From the NCBI GenBank assembly GCA_944323135.1, contig CALURI010000002.1:62001-126000 (forward strand): a stretch of 64,000 nt of DNA, given 5' to 3'. Shown one piece after another: positions 37,733-45,833 of this stretch (position 1 is the first letter of the stretch; every line of letters begins with the position of its first letter). A model generated the notes under the pieces. The model was not told where the DNA came from, searched no databases, and saw only the letters and a program-made list of their open reading frames with translations. Both the position numbers and the translations under genes were made by a program. This DNA is from Candidatus Gastranaerophilales bacterium. GTDB lineage: Bacteria > Cyanobacteriota > Vampirovibrionia > Gastranaerophilales > Gastranaerophilaceae.

Positions 37733-37786
37733 TTGAAAAAATAATATAAATAATATATAATAAAAAAAAAAGGAGGATGAAAAATG
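37733..37786 (+). promoter_or_regulatory. Promoter, ribosome-binding site and ATG upstream of prepilin tract 2
   Basis: TTGAAA (37733-37738), a 17-base spacer, TATAAT (37756-37761), AGGAGG (37771-37776), and ATG at 37784. These are near-consensus signals, yet in the present sequence this ATG reads only about 17 codons through a C10 tract to a stop. Confidence 0.75.
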
Positions 37787-38555
37787 TTTGTTAGAGAAGC
37801 TTTTAAAATCGCCCCCCCCCCGAAAACAATATATAGTCAGATTTTCTGGCAAACAAAATCACTTATTTAATAATAAATATAATTATAACGGAATTTTTAA
37901 AGAATCTGGTTTTACTTTAGCAGAAATTTTAATCACTCTCGGAATTATAGGAGTAGTTGCAGCATTAACTATGCCTTCATTAATTTCACATTATCGAAAG
38001 AAGGCTTTACAAACTACGCTTTTAAAAACATACGCAGAACTTCAACAAGCTAATTTAAAACTTCTTGCTGACGGGGTAAGTCTTTATGAAACATCAAATA
38101 CTGTAGACAGAGCAAAATTAATCATGGGACAATTCCAAGGGAAAACCGCAGTTGATGGAGATAATAATTGGGATGCCTCTAATCAAAGATTAAAAGAATT
38201 ATATGGTGGCAGAGGTTTATACGGTCATGCCGACAACCATGCAGGAGCACACCAAATTTGCGATAACGGCGGGATATGGACAGATAATATAGGCAGACTC
38301 TGGTTATTTAATGATTCTGACAAACAAATATGCGTAGACATAAACGGAACAAAAGGTCCAAATCGTTATGGATATGATTATTTTATTTTTTATCCGGGCG
38401 AAAACAACAAAATAATTCCCCATTATCAATATCCAGATAAAGAATGGTACATAACCGATGGAACAGATGGTAGAGATTACACATATTATGCGATAAGCAA
38501 TCAACATCCTGACGAAGCCGGCAAAACATATTGGGAAGATTACATACATTTTTAA
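37784..38555 (+). CDS. Type IV prepilin-like gene, out of phase at a C10 tract
   Basis: The pilin body is clear: SGFTLAEILITLGIIGVVAA, an exposed domain of about 200 residues with VDINGTKGPNRYGYDYFIF near the C-terminus. There is no ATG in the pilin frame near the FTLAE site. The only good start, the ATG at 37784 with AGGAGG, lies in another frame, and between them is a run of ten C at 37812-37821. Losing one C or gaining two fuses that ATG to the pilin with a leader of about 43 residues (MFVREAFKIAPPPRKQ...). As written only a weak TTG at 37788 opens the frame. I read this as a phase-variable gene captured in the off state, or a sequence with an uncertain tract length. Confidence 0.75.
37812..37821. 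repeat. C10 homopolymer tract, candidate contingency locus 2
   Basis: Ten consecutive C between the prepilin start signals and pilin body. Its reverse-complement flank (G10, CGATTTTAAAAGCTTC) matches the coding-strand flank of the tract at 21962-21971 (G10, CGCTTTTAGCTTC). Confidence 0.8.
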
Positions 38556-38572
38556 AAAAGTAAAAAAAATGG

Positions 38573-38601
38573 TTGACATTTAATTTTGCTTCATGTAGAA
38601 T
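38573..38601 (+). promoter_or_regulatory. Promoter of tRNA-Glu
   Basis: Consensus TTGACA (38573-38578), a 17-base spacer and TAGAAT (38596-38601), about 21 bases before the tRNA. Confidence 0.8.
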
Positions 38602-38622
38602 TGAAATTGTCGAAAGAAATAA

Positions 38623-38698
38623 GCCCCCATCGTCTAGAGGCCTAGGACAACACCCTTTCACGGTGTAGACAGCGATTCGAATTCGCTTGGGGGTACCA
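38623..38698 (+). tRNA. tRNA-Glu (anticodon TTC), CCA encoded
   Basis: A cloverleaf with acceptor GCCCCCA/TGGGGGT (a G-T pair closes the end), D-arm, anticodon loop CTTTCAC, and T-arm AGCGA-TTCGAAT-TCGCT. The discriminator is A and CCA is encoded, unlike the Lys and Leu tRNAs in this window. Confidence 0.93.
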
Positions 38699-38704
38699 TA
38701 ATAA

Positions 38705-38732
38705 AAAAAGACGCCAATGAGGCGTCTTTTTT
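38705..38732 (+). terminator. Terminator after tRNA-Glu
   Basis: AAAAAGACGCC (38705-38715), a five-base loop, GGCGTCTTTTTT. An eleven-bp stem with a T-run. Confidence 0.88.
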
Positions 38733-38773
38733 ATTAATAGACTTGAGATTTCAGCGGTTCGAAATTTTTTTTA

Positions 38774-41023
38774 TTATTTTATAATAGGATTCGACAAATT
38801 TTCAAAGAACCTATAATTCCAGATTAATTTCGTTTTATCTTTTTCTAAATTCATATTATTACCAAAATTCAAATTAACTGTATAAGTGGTTAAATACTTA
38901 TAATTAAATCTGTCTGCCAAATAATCATCGGTATAATAACAAATACCTAAAAACGGAACTTTATCAGCATTAATATTTTCTGCGACAATCTCATCTTTAT
39001 ATCTTGAATATACGCAATAATTACCAGATCTTGTTCTATCCACCAATTCATCTTGAGAAACGACAAAAACATCAGATTTTCTTTTATCAAATTGTTTTAT
39101 ATTTGTAGTAGTGTTGCTTCTATCCTCAAATATTGCAATATTATATTTACGCATATCAATATTTTCAATATTTTCAACCGTTCCAAAATCTATATTATAT
39201 CCTTCAAAATCAAGCATTTTAACCAGCAATAATCTTTCAGGAGTATTTGCAAAAAATATAATTTTGTTATTCTTATCAATATTTTTTCTTATGTAATTTC
39301 TCAACATACAGGATTCACTTGTACACAATTTTTCATAAAATTGTTTATCTTTAGAACTTAGATTATCTAAAAATAAATATATAGAACATTGTCCAATTTC
39401 TCTTATTTGCTGTATTGTGTAACCAGCTTTAAAATAGCCGATAATTTTTGCAAAAGGTCTTGAATACAAATGAGTTGAAACAAGACACATATAATACATA
39501 GCAAATAAAACAACAATAAATTTATAAAAATTATTACGTCTTGAATAAGAATAAACAAGAATTGGCGCCGACATCACACAAAAACCCATTAAAAACCTTA
39601 TACTGTATGACATATAAGCAAGTTTATAAGACATGAATATTAAATTTATAAAAAGAAGCATTCCAAAGCCAAATAAAAACAATGTTCTTTTATTTTTATT
39701 ACAAATTGGTTTAAACAATGAAAAAATCCAAAATGGCAAATAAACTATTAATCCGATAACACCTAATCCCATAACAGGTTCTACAAGAGTCAACCTATTC
39801 CCTTCCATAGAATAAAATCCATCTCTTATACCGGAAAGGTGCAGTAAAGTTAAAAAAGCATCCCTTAAATTTTCTATATGAACAGCTAAATATTGATTCC
39901 ACTTAAATCCTGCGAAATCAACAAACATAAAAATATATTTTATAAAATTTGCAGGCAATCCGCGTAATCCATAAAAATTTTCATGAGATGCTAAAACATA
40001 CTTAGAACCAAAAATATTACCAAAATCGATATAGTTTAAAATATAATTATATGATGAGAAAATTATAAAGTTTAAAATTCCAAATCCTATAAATTTTAAT
40101 ATAAGTTTATAATATTCTTTTTTATCATAATAATAAGCCAAAACAAAAAATCCAACAGCACAACCAGGCACTGTAATAAGTGCAGTAGTCTTTGTTCCTG
40201 CAGCAAGAGCATAAGCTAAAGAAGACATAAAAACAGGTACTAAACGTTTTGTTTTTAATCCATACCAAAATAAATATATTGAAGAAAGAACTAATCCTGC
40301 AATAATCATATCAGTTTCGGAACTAGTAATCTGCGCAATAACAGATGATAAAGAAGTAGTAATAAAAATTACCCACAATTTCTTTCTCATACTAAACTTT
40401 AATATAGACAAAATATTATAAATACTGCACATCGCAATTATAAATCCGGCAAAAGCAGTATACATAATCCATGCAGAACGTTTAATAAACAGAAAAACCC
40501 AGGTATAAATAAGTTCTGAATTAATCGGAAAAACTATATTTCTTATATCTGAAATATAAAAATGATTTAAATTATGATTATGCAACCAAAATAAACTCCT
40601 TAAAGCATGATAAGATTCCGCATCAAAGCTCATGATCGGCATAAAACTTGACATAAATAAAGCTGTTAAAACAGCAACTAAAAAACCGATTGACAATACA
40701 GCCAAATATCTATCTTGCCTAATACAAACCAAATATTTACAAAAAAATGCTTTTATACTGCTAAACGGAATTTTCCAAACAGGTTTTCCGTTTTTTACCC
40801 AAATAATAACAGATATCACCAAAAATAATATATTTAAAACTAAAACCCAAGGCACTGAAATCGCAGAAAATAAAGATAAAATTTCCATCGTTAAAACGAC
40901 ATTTGCAAATGCACTTAACAATAAATAAAAAATACCATTAATAAATTTATCATCAACCAGCAGACAAGTAACAAAATAAGATGTTAAAAATACCAACAAA
41001 AAAGATAAAATAAATAAAATCAT
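38774..41023 (-). CDS. GT-C-type membrane glycosyltransferase-like protein
   Basis: A 749-residue inner-membrane protein with about 12-14 transmembrane segments in the first 530 residues and a soluble C-terminal domain of about 200 residues. FMPIMSFDAESYHALRSLFW followed by LNHFYISDIRNIVFPINSELI matches the acidic DA(L/E)SYH loop and downstream pattern of GT-C lipid-linked sugar transferases such as ArnT/PMT relatives. It probably moves a sugar from a polyprenyl donor to an envelope acceptor, but the acceptor is unknown. It is flanked by a terminator on one side and the structured leader region on the other, so is likely single. Confidence 0.7.
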   Translation of the reverse strand: MILFILSFLLVFLTSYFVTCLLVDDKFINGIFYLLLSAFANVVLTMEILSLFSAISVPWVLVLNILFLVISVIIWVKNGKPVWKIPFSSIKAFFCKYLVCIRQDRYLAVLSIGFLVAVLTALFMSSFMPIMSFDAESYHALRSLFWLHNHNLNHFYISDIRNIVFPINSELIYTWVFLFIKRSAWIMYTAFAGFIIAMCSIYNILSILKFSMRKKLWVIFITTSLSSVIAQITSSETDMIIAGLVLSSIYLFWYGLKTKRLVPVFMSSLAYALAAGTKTTALITVPGCAVGFFVLAYYYDKKEYYKLILKFIGFGILNFIIFSSYNYILNYIDFGNIFGSKYVLASHENFYGLRGLPANFIKYIFMFVDFAGFKWNQYLAVHIENLRDAFLTLLHLSGIRDGFYSMEGNRLTLVEPVMGLGVIGLIVYLPFWIFSLFKPICNKNKRTLFLFGFGMLLFINLIFMSYKLAYMSYSIRFLMGFCVMSAPILVYSYSRRNNFYKFIVVLFAMYYMCLVSTHLYSRPFAKIIGYFKAGYTIQQIREIGQCSIYLFLDNLSSKDKQFYEKLCTSESCMLRNYIRKNIDKNNKIIFFANTPERLLLVKMLDFEGYNIDFGTVENIENIDMRKYNIAIFEDRSNTTTNIKQFDKRKSDVFVVSQDELVDRTRSGNYCVYSRYKDEIVAENINADKVPFLGICYYTDDYLADRFNYKYLTTYTVNLNFGNNMNLEKDKTKLIWNYRFFENLSNPIIK

Positions 41024-41095
41024 TTTTCTCCCACTGCTACATATAAATATTACAAGTAAATACTATCAAAATAGAAAACTTTTTGCAATTAAAGC

Positions 41096-41123
41096 TTTAC
41101 ATCAAAAAATTTTAGAATATAAT
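41096..41123 (+). promoter_or_regulatory. Promoter of the leader/ncRNA
   Basis: TTTACA (41096-41101), a 16-base spacer, TATAAT (41118-41123). The predicted start of transcription is at about 41130. Confidence 0.65.
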
Positions 41124-41129
41124 ATTTAT

Positions 41130-41189
41130 ATGAATATTCAATTTATCCAAATCCGACGAATAATAAATGTATTGAAAGGCTTGTTGTAA
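41130..41189 (+). CDS. Micro-ORF 1, 19 residues (candidate leader peptide)
   Basis: ATG at the predicted transcription start, reading MNIQFIQIRRIINVLKGLL and a stop. It is followed by an inverted repeat and terminator. Translation is not supported by a ribosome-binding site; it would have to be leaderless. Confidence 0.3.
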   Translation: MNIQFIQIRRIINVLKGLL

Positions 41190-41236
41190 AAAATAAGACG
41201 CATTTATTATTGTCGTAAAAAAATTTTTTATTACTT

Positions 41237-41265
41237 GACCTTTCCCCCCGAAAGGTCTTTTTTTT
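41237..41265 (+). terminator. Intrinsic terminator inside the leader
   Basis: GACCTTTC (41237-41244), loop CCCCC, GAAAGGTC (41250-41257), then eight or more T. A competing GAAAGG at 41174-41179 inside micro-ORF 1 could pair with CCTTTC. Confidence 0.85.
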
Positions 41266-41347
41266 GTAAAAAATCGTTAATATTCAAAGAATTTAACGCA
41301 AGAAAAAATATTTAGTACATTTAAAGGAAAAGTAAAAGGTGAAATTT

Positions 41348-41431
41348 ATGCAAAAAAACATCCGACGATATTCAATAATCCAAACTAATAACCCAATTAT
41401 TAAACTGACGAATTTAATCTGGGGTTTATAA
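41348..41431 (+). CDS. Micro-ORF 2, 27 residues
   Basis: MQKNIRRYSIIQTNNPIIKL, then TNLIWGL and a stop. AAAGGTG lies seven bases before the ATG. It ends 34 bases before the membrane-protein gene. It could be a leader peptide or a small protein; length alone proves nothing. Confidence 0.35.
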   Translation: MQKNIRRYSIIQTNNPIIKLTNLIWGL

Positions 41432-41465
41432 TCCCGGAGATTATTGAAAACGGAAAGGAAATTTA

Positions 41466-42785
41466 ATGATACCAGCAATTACAGCAACTGAATATATATA
41501 CTCAAAATTAGGGAGCAATGCTTCACTTTTACCATTAGCAGTAAAAGATATTGCAAACAGCACAGGTTTAACAGTAGGTTCATATATAACAGGGAAAAAT
41601 GTAGAGGGAAAAGACAGATTTATTGATGAATTCGGAACAGAAGCAATATGGCTTGGCGGAATTCCGTTTTTCAAAAAGTTTACGGATTTAACATTATACA
41701 AAATACTAGGTATTGACCCAAAATTTGATGTCAGAAATCTTAAAAATAAAGAGATTTTAGAAAAAGCTATTGAAAAAGCCCCAACAGAAAAAATTAAACA
41801 AAGTATTATTAAAGCTTCAAAAAATCCAAAATATACTACTAACCTTGCAATTGCAAAATTCGGATTTTCAACATTTGCAGCAATATTTACTTATGCAGCA
41901 TTAACAAAATTCAGACAAAAATACAGACTTGAAGAAGCCAAAGAAGAATTAAGAGAAAAAAATAAAAATAAAATAGAAAAATTTCAAAGTATTTACACAC
42001 AAAAAGTTCCAAAAGCATTTTCTTTAGTGCACAAAAATAATAAACAAAACAATAAAGATATATCTTTCAACGGATCTATCCAAGATTTCATGTTCAATCC
42101 AGTAAAAAATCTTATGATTTTAGACGGTTCAATTACTGCTGAAAGACTTGCAAGTTCTCAAAGCAATCAAGAATTAATAAATTATATTATCAAAGAAGGC
42201 GGAACTTGGTTCTTTATGTATTTTGCCGGAGCAATGATTCAAAACCACTTACAAAATAAAGCAAAAGTTCCTATAAAACTTGATTCAATGATTATTGAAA
42301 GCAAAGAATTAAAACAAGCTTTTAAAGATAATTCTATAAAAACAAGTCTTGATGAGTATACCGCAAAAATTAATAAAGACGCAAAAGACATAGATATATA
42401 CAATTTTATCCACGAAAACCCTGATAATTTTATTGTAAAAATGGCAAAAAAATCTAAATTAATCAAAACAATAAAAAATACAGATAAAATTGATACCAGA
42501 GCTTATATTGATATTAATGATATTAAAGATTTAAAATTAAATCTTGAAGAGTTATATAATAAAGCTCCAAAAGATGATATTGAAAAATACTTAAAGGATG
42601 TTGTAAAAGCAAAAAGAGGAGCAGTTCTGAAAAATATCGGAATATGTATTGGTGCTTTAGGAGTTGCAGTTCCGGCATTAATGATTGCTATGAGATATAT
42701 TTTACCTAACAACAGAGAATATAAAGTTATGGAAATAGCAAAACAGGAAAATCACAAAGAAAACTCTTTATCCAAAACTGCCTGA
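41466..42785 (+). CDS. Orphan membrane-associated protein with internal ISFNG motif
   Basis: A 439-residue protein with hydrophobic segments near residues 130-155, 245-265 and 385-405 and long charged helices between. I recognise no family. DISFNGSIQDFMFNP near residue 197 carries the (I/V)SFxG motif seen at the N-termini of other orphans. Its layout (N-terminal region ending in GIPFFKKF, central hydrophobic pair, C-terminal hydrophobic hairpin, basic tail) resembles the orphan at 53989-55197. AAAGGA precedes the ATG. Its last 34 bases overlap the convergent flavoprotein gene. Confidence 0.6.
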   Translation: MIPAITATEYIYSKLGSNASLLPLAVKDIANSTGLTVGSYITGKNVEGKDRFIDEFGTEAIWLGGIPFFKKFTDLTLYKILGIDPKFDVRNLKNKEILEKAIEKAPTEKIKQSIIKASKNPKYTTNLAIAKFGFSTFAAIFTYAALTKFRQKYRLEEAKEELREKNKNKIEKFQSIYTQKVPKAFSLVHKNNKQNNKDISFNGSIQDFMFNPVKNLMILDGSITAERLASSQSNQELINYIIKEGGTWFFMYFAGAMIQNHLQNKAKVPIKLDSMIIESKELKQAFKDNSIKTSLDEYTAKINKDAKDIDIYNFIHENPDNFIVKMAKKSKLIKTIKNTDKIDTRAYIDINDIKDLKLNLEELYNKAPKDDIEKYLKDVVKAKRGAVLKNIGICIGALGVAVPALMIAMRYILPNNREYKVMEIAKQENHKENSLSKTA

Positions 42786-43882
42786 CTTGCGCAATATGCA
42801 GTAGACCAACAGTTTTGCAAATTAAAGCCGCCGCAAAAACCGTCAATATCTAAAACTTCACCGCAAAAACAAACATTCTTAACTATTTTTGATTCCATAG
42901 TTTTAGGATTAACCTCTTTTAAATCAACTCCCCCTGACATAACAACTTCTCCATCAGGGAATGTCCCAACAATTGTCACTTCAAAATCTTGAAGTTTATT
43001 TAAAATCTTGTCACGGGTTTTCCCGTCAATTTCATGACACTTTTTATCAGGATCTATGTTCAAACTTTCCAGACAAAATTGTGCAAATGATTTTGGAACA
43101 AACTCGCCAAGTAAATTTTTTATACTTTTATGAGAGTTATCATTCAATAAAATCTGAAAATCAATATCACCAACAAAATTAAAATTTAACTTATAAGGGA
43201 ATTTATCTCTTGCCCTGATTGATGATATTTTATAAATTTCAGGGCCTGACAAACCTTTATGAGTAAATAAAATTCCGTTTATTGAAACACCTGATATTTT
43301 AGAGAAATCTTCTTTTGTTTTTAAGCCGACAAGTGCAGGTTTAGGTTCAATAATACTATGTCCCAACATCTTTATCAAATCATAACCGGAACGGGAACCT
43401 GTTGAAATTATAACATAATCAACAGTATAAGCTCCCATATCAGTCACAACCGAAAATTTATCTCCTTTTAAATTTATTCTTAAAACATTTTCTTTTACAA
43501 ATTTTGTATGGTTTAATGCTTTCAAAAATTTATCCCTGACGTCTTTGGCGCTGTTAGATACCGGAAAAATTCTCATATCATCTTGAATATAAGTATGAAC
43601 ACCAATTTTTTCAAAAAGTTCAATCGTGTCATTTGTAGAAAATTTTGAAAAAACAGAATATAAAAACTTTTCACCCCTTGGATAATTTGACGCAAGCTCT
43701 TTAAAATTATATTCAGCATGAGCCAAATTACATCTACCGCCACCAGTAGGCAACAAAGTTCCTAAAGGTAACTTCTTCTCAAACACCATAACATCACAAT
43801 TATCCTGCAAAAAATAAGCACACATTGCTCCCGCAGGACCGCCGCCGACAATTGCAACCTTAGATTTCAACCCTTGTCCCAT
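42752..43882 (-). CDS. HI0933/YhiN-family flavoprotein
   Basis: A 376-residue FAD-dependent oxidoreductase. The N-terminal VAIVGGGPAGAMCAY is the dinucleotide-binding motif. TGGGRCNLAH is the signature of the HI0933 family, and CFCGEVLDIDGFCGGFNLQNCW is the C-terminal FAD-contacting signature. Relatives include BaiN-type and YhiN proteins of unclear substrate. Its start overlaps the end of folK by 23 bases, so it is translated from the folK transcript. Confidence 0.88.
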   Translation of the reverse strand: MGQGLKSKVAIVGGGPAGAMCAYFLQDNCDVMVFEKKLPLGTLLPTGGGRCNLAHAEYNFKELASNYPRGEKFLYSVFSKFSTNDTIELFEKIGVHTYIQDDMRIFPVSNSAKDVRDKFLKALNHTKFVKENVLRINLKGDKFSVVTDMGAYTVDYVIISTGSRSGYDLIKMLGHSIIEPKPALVGLKTKEDFSKISGVSINGILFTHKGLSGPEIYKISSIRARDKFPYKLNFNFVGDIDFQILLNDNSHKSIKNLLGEFVPKSFAQFCLESLNIDPDKKCHEIDGKTRDKILNKLQDFEVTIVGTFPDGEVVMSGGVDLKEVNPKTMESKIVKNVCFCGEVLDIDGFCGGFNLQNCWSTAYCASQAVLDKEFSL

Positions 43883-44369
43883 ATAAAAATACCATTTCAG
43901 GATTTTCTAAATCACCATGAAGTTCTGATATACTTTTGTGCAAAACAGGGTGTTCAAAATTAGGGATTAATTCCAACAACGGAACAAGAGTAAACGCCCT
44001 TAAATGTAAATATTTATGAGGGATTACCAAATCTTCCTCATTTATAATATCTTTGTTATAAAACAAAATATCAATATCAATAGTTCTGTCAGCATAACCC
44101 TTATTTAAACAATCATGCTTTCTTCCAAGCTGTAGTTCTATTCTCTGACATTCTTTCAAAAGATCTCTTGGTGATAAAGTAGTTTTTATTTCAACAACTG
44201 CATTTACAAACCAATTTTCTGATTCCATCCCCCAAGGTTCTGTCTCATAAAAAGCAGAAGTTCTGATAAGCGTAATTCCTTCAGCAGCACCAAGAAGACT
44301 TGTTGCCTGTTGAACAAATCCTATACGATCTCCGCTATTTGAACCTAAACTTAGATAAACTATTGCCAT
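43860..44369 (-). CDS. folK: 2-amino-4-hydroxy-6-hydroxymethyldihydropteridine pyrophosphokinase
   Basis: A 169-residue folate-pathway enzyme that transfers pyrophosphate from ATP to the pterin. VYLSLGSNSGDRIGFV at the N-terminus, FYETEPWGMESENWFVNAVV, LGRKHDCLNKGYADRTIDIDILFY (the DxD Mg site) and IPHKYLHLRAFTLVPL are all diagnostic. It overlaps the flavoprotein gene. No folP or folB is adjacent. Confidence 0.95.
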   Translation of the reverse strand: MAIVYLSLGSNSGDRIGFVQQATSLLGAAEGITLIRTSAFYETEPWGMESENWFVNAVVEIKTTLSPRDLLKECQRIELQLGRKHDCLNKGYADRTIDIDILFYNKDIINEEDLVIPHKYLHLRAFTLVPLLELIPNFEHPVLHKSISELHGDLENPEMVFLYGTRVEI

Positions 44370-44432
44370 ACAAACAATATTTTATGATTTTTCAAATAGC
44401 TTGTCAATATAGATTTTCAGATATTTTTGTTA

Positions 44433-44445
44433 TACAATACAGATA
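44433..44445 (+). promoter_or_regulatory. -10 box abutting the waaA ATG
   Basis: TACAAT (44433-44438), six bases, then ATG at 44445. TG one base before TATACA could act as an extended -10. There is no ribosome-binding site. Confidence 0.45.
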
Positions 44446-45686
44446 TGTTTATATATAGAATTTTATCAACAATATTATTTCTTTTAATACTTCCGATATA
44501 TGCGGTTGTGAGAGCCGTAAAAGGCAAATTCCTTCCGGGTTGGAAAGAAAAATTAGGGAAATTTGAAGCCCCGAATTTAGGGGATAAAGTTATAATGTTC
44601 CATGGCGTATCTGTTGGGGAAGTTATTGCATTAGAGAATTTAATAAAAAAAACAAAAGAAACTTTTCCTGATTATAAAATTGTAGTAACCACAGGGACTA
44701 AAACAGGACAAGAAATTGCACACAAAAAATATGAAGGGATTGCTGATTTTATAACATATTTCCCTTTCGATATAACAATATGTGTAGAATTATTTTTAAA
44801 AAAAGTAAACCCGTCGGTTGTATTAATTGCAGAAACAGAACTTTGGCCAACATTTGCAGCATACTGCAAAATGAGAAACATACCTTTATTTGTTATCAAT
44901 GGCAGAATTTCTGATGCAACATTTAAATCTTATAAATTATTAAAAGGATTTTTTACAGAATTATTTAAAAATTACACAGGTATCCTGACTCAAAGCGAGG
45001 AAGATTGTAATAAATTTATTCAAATCGGTGCTCCGCAAGAAAAAACACTTGTAATGAAAAACCTTAAATTTGATATAAAAAGAATTGACTCAAATATAGA
45101 AATTGGGAAAGGTTCAAATAGAATTATTATTGCAGGAAGTACTCACAAAGGAGAAGACGAAATAATTCTTGATGCTTTTGTTAAGTTAAAAAAACAATTT
45201 TCAGATATAAAACTTTTGCTTGCACCAAGACATCTTACAAGGGTTAACAACGTATCTGATTTAATATCTAAAACAGGATTAAACTACGGATTTCGTTCAA
45301 AAAATGATACATTTACAGACAAAGATATTATAATCCTAGACACACTCGGAGAACTTAGCAGAATGTATCAAATCTGTGATTTTGCCTTTATTGGGGGAAG
45401 TTTCAATAAAACCGGAGGTCACAACCCTCTTGAAGCAGTTGTTTATAATAAACCGGCAATTTCCGGTCCTTCAATTCATAATTTTAGAGATATTTACTGG
45501 ATATTATCACGTACTAAAGCCGGTAAAGTAGTTAAAACTCCAAAAGAATTAACCGATTACATGTACGAACTGCTTTCAAATAAAGGCTTTTACAACCAAA
45601 GCTGTGAAGATTGCAAAACAGTATTTAATTCTCAACAAGGCGCATTAGAATTTGTAATTAAAGAATTAAAAAGCATATTAAACTAA
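44445..45686 (+). CDS. waaA: 3-deoxy-D-manno-octulosonic acid transferase
   Basis: A 413-residue inner-membrane-anchored GT-B glycosyltransferase that adds Kdo to lipid IVA. It has an N-terminal hydrophobic anchor (ILSTILFLLILPIYAVVRA), then FHGVSVGEV with the catalytic Glu, TELWPTFAAYC, and the GGSFNKTGGHNPLEA donor-binding motif near the C-terminus. The ATG at 44445 is favoured over the TTG at 44427. With lpxI, lpxB and the LptD-like gene this indicates an LPS-bearing outer membrane. Confidence 0.93.
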   Translation: MFIYRILSTILFLLILPIYAVVRAVKGKFLPGWKEKLGKFEAPNLGDKVIMFHGVSVGEVIALENLIKKTKETFPDYKIVVTTGTKTGQEIAHKKYEGIADFITYFPFDITICVELFLKKVNPSVVLIAETELWPTFAAYCKMRNIPLFVINGRISDATFKSYKLLKGFFTELFKNYTGILTQSEEDCNKFIQIGAPQEKTLVMKNLKFDIKRIDSNIEIGKGSNRIIIAGSTHKGEDEIILDAFVKLKKQFSDIKLLLAPRHLTRVNNVSDLISKTGLNYGFRSKNDTFTDKDIIILDTLGELSRMYQICDFAFIGGSFNKTGGHNPLEAVVYNKPAISGPSIHNFRDIYWILSRTKAGKVVKTPKELTDYMYELLSNKGFYNQSCEDCKTVFNSQQGALEFVIKELKSILN

Positions 45687-45784
45687 TTCAAAACAATGAT
45701 TTTTAAATATATACATACTCCATGTAAATGATTTTTATTACAAATTATTAAGTTTTTTGTTACAATAATTAAAGAATTCATTTT

Positions 45785-45798
45785 GTTATGCCGATAAC
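45785..45798. promoter_or_regulatory. Short palindrome before the orphan gene at 45834
   Basis: GTTAT (45785-45789) and ATAAC (45794-45798) with a four-base centre, 35 bases before the ATG and downstream of a possible TTACAA-17-TACAAT promoter. It could be an operator or a small hairpin. Confidence 0.3.
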
Positions 45799-45833
45799 AT
45801 AAATAAGGAAACAAAAGTGAAAGGAAACATGTC

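Larger units (their letters stand above)
41130..41268 (+). ncRNA. Candidate structured leader or small RNA ending in a terminator
   Basis: Between the promoter and a strong terminator lies CGACGAATAATAAATG (41154-41169) pairing with CATTTATTATTGTCG (41201-41215) with one bulged base. If the terminator is efficient this is a free RNA of about 139 bases; if regulated, it is an attenuator for the gene at 41466. No known RNA family is recognised. Confidence 0.45.
41024..41465. other. 442-base non-coding gap with a structured leader
   Basis: No full-length gene is visible. The gap contains, on the plus strand, a promoter, a 19-codon ORF, a 15-bp imperfect inverted repeat, an intrinsic terminator, a 27-codon ORF and the ribosome-binding site of the membrane-protein gene at 41466. 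Two partial direct repeats (TATTCAATTTATCCAAA at 41135 and TATTCAATAATCCAAA at 41369) and the word ATCCGACGA (41151 and 41360) tie the two micro-ORFs together. The first 70 bases upstream of the promoter show nothing. Confidence 0.7.

Noticed and set aside
37784-38555. Second prepilin as a plain pseudogene
   Set aside because: The only lesion is the length of a homopolymer, the rest of the frame is intact and start signals are near-consensus, so a reversible phase state is more likely.
38623-38698. tRNA-Glu as a decayed tRNA because of the G-T pair at the acceptor end
   Set aside because: All other stems pair, CCA is encoded and a consensus promoter and terminator flank it.
41154-41215. Inverted repeat as an insertion-sequence end or CRISPR unit
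   Set aside because: Only one copy of the 15-bp pairing exists, there is no transposase and no regular spacing; a promoter and terminator on either side fit an RNA leader better.
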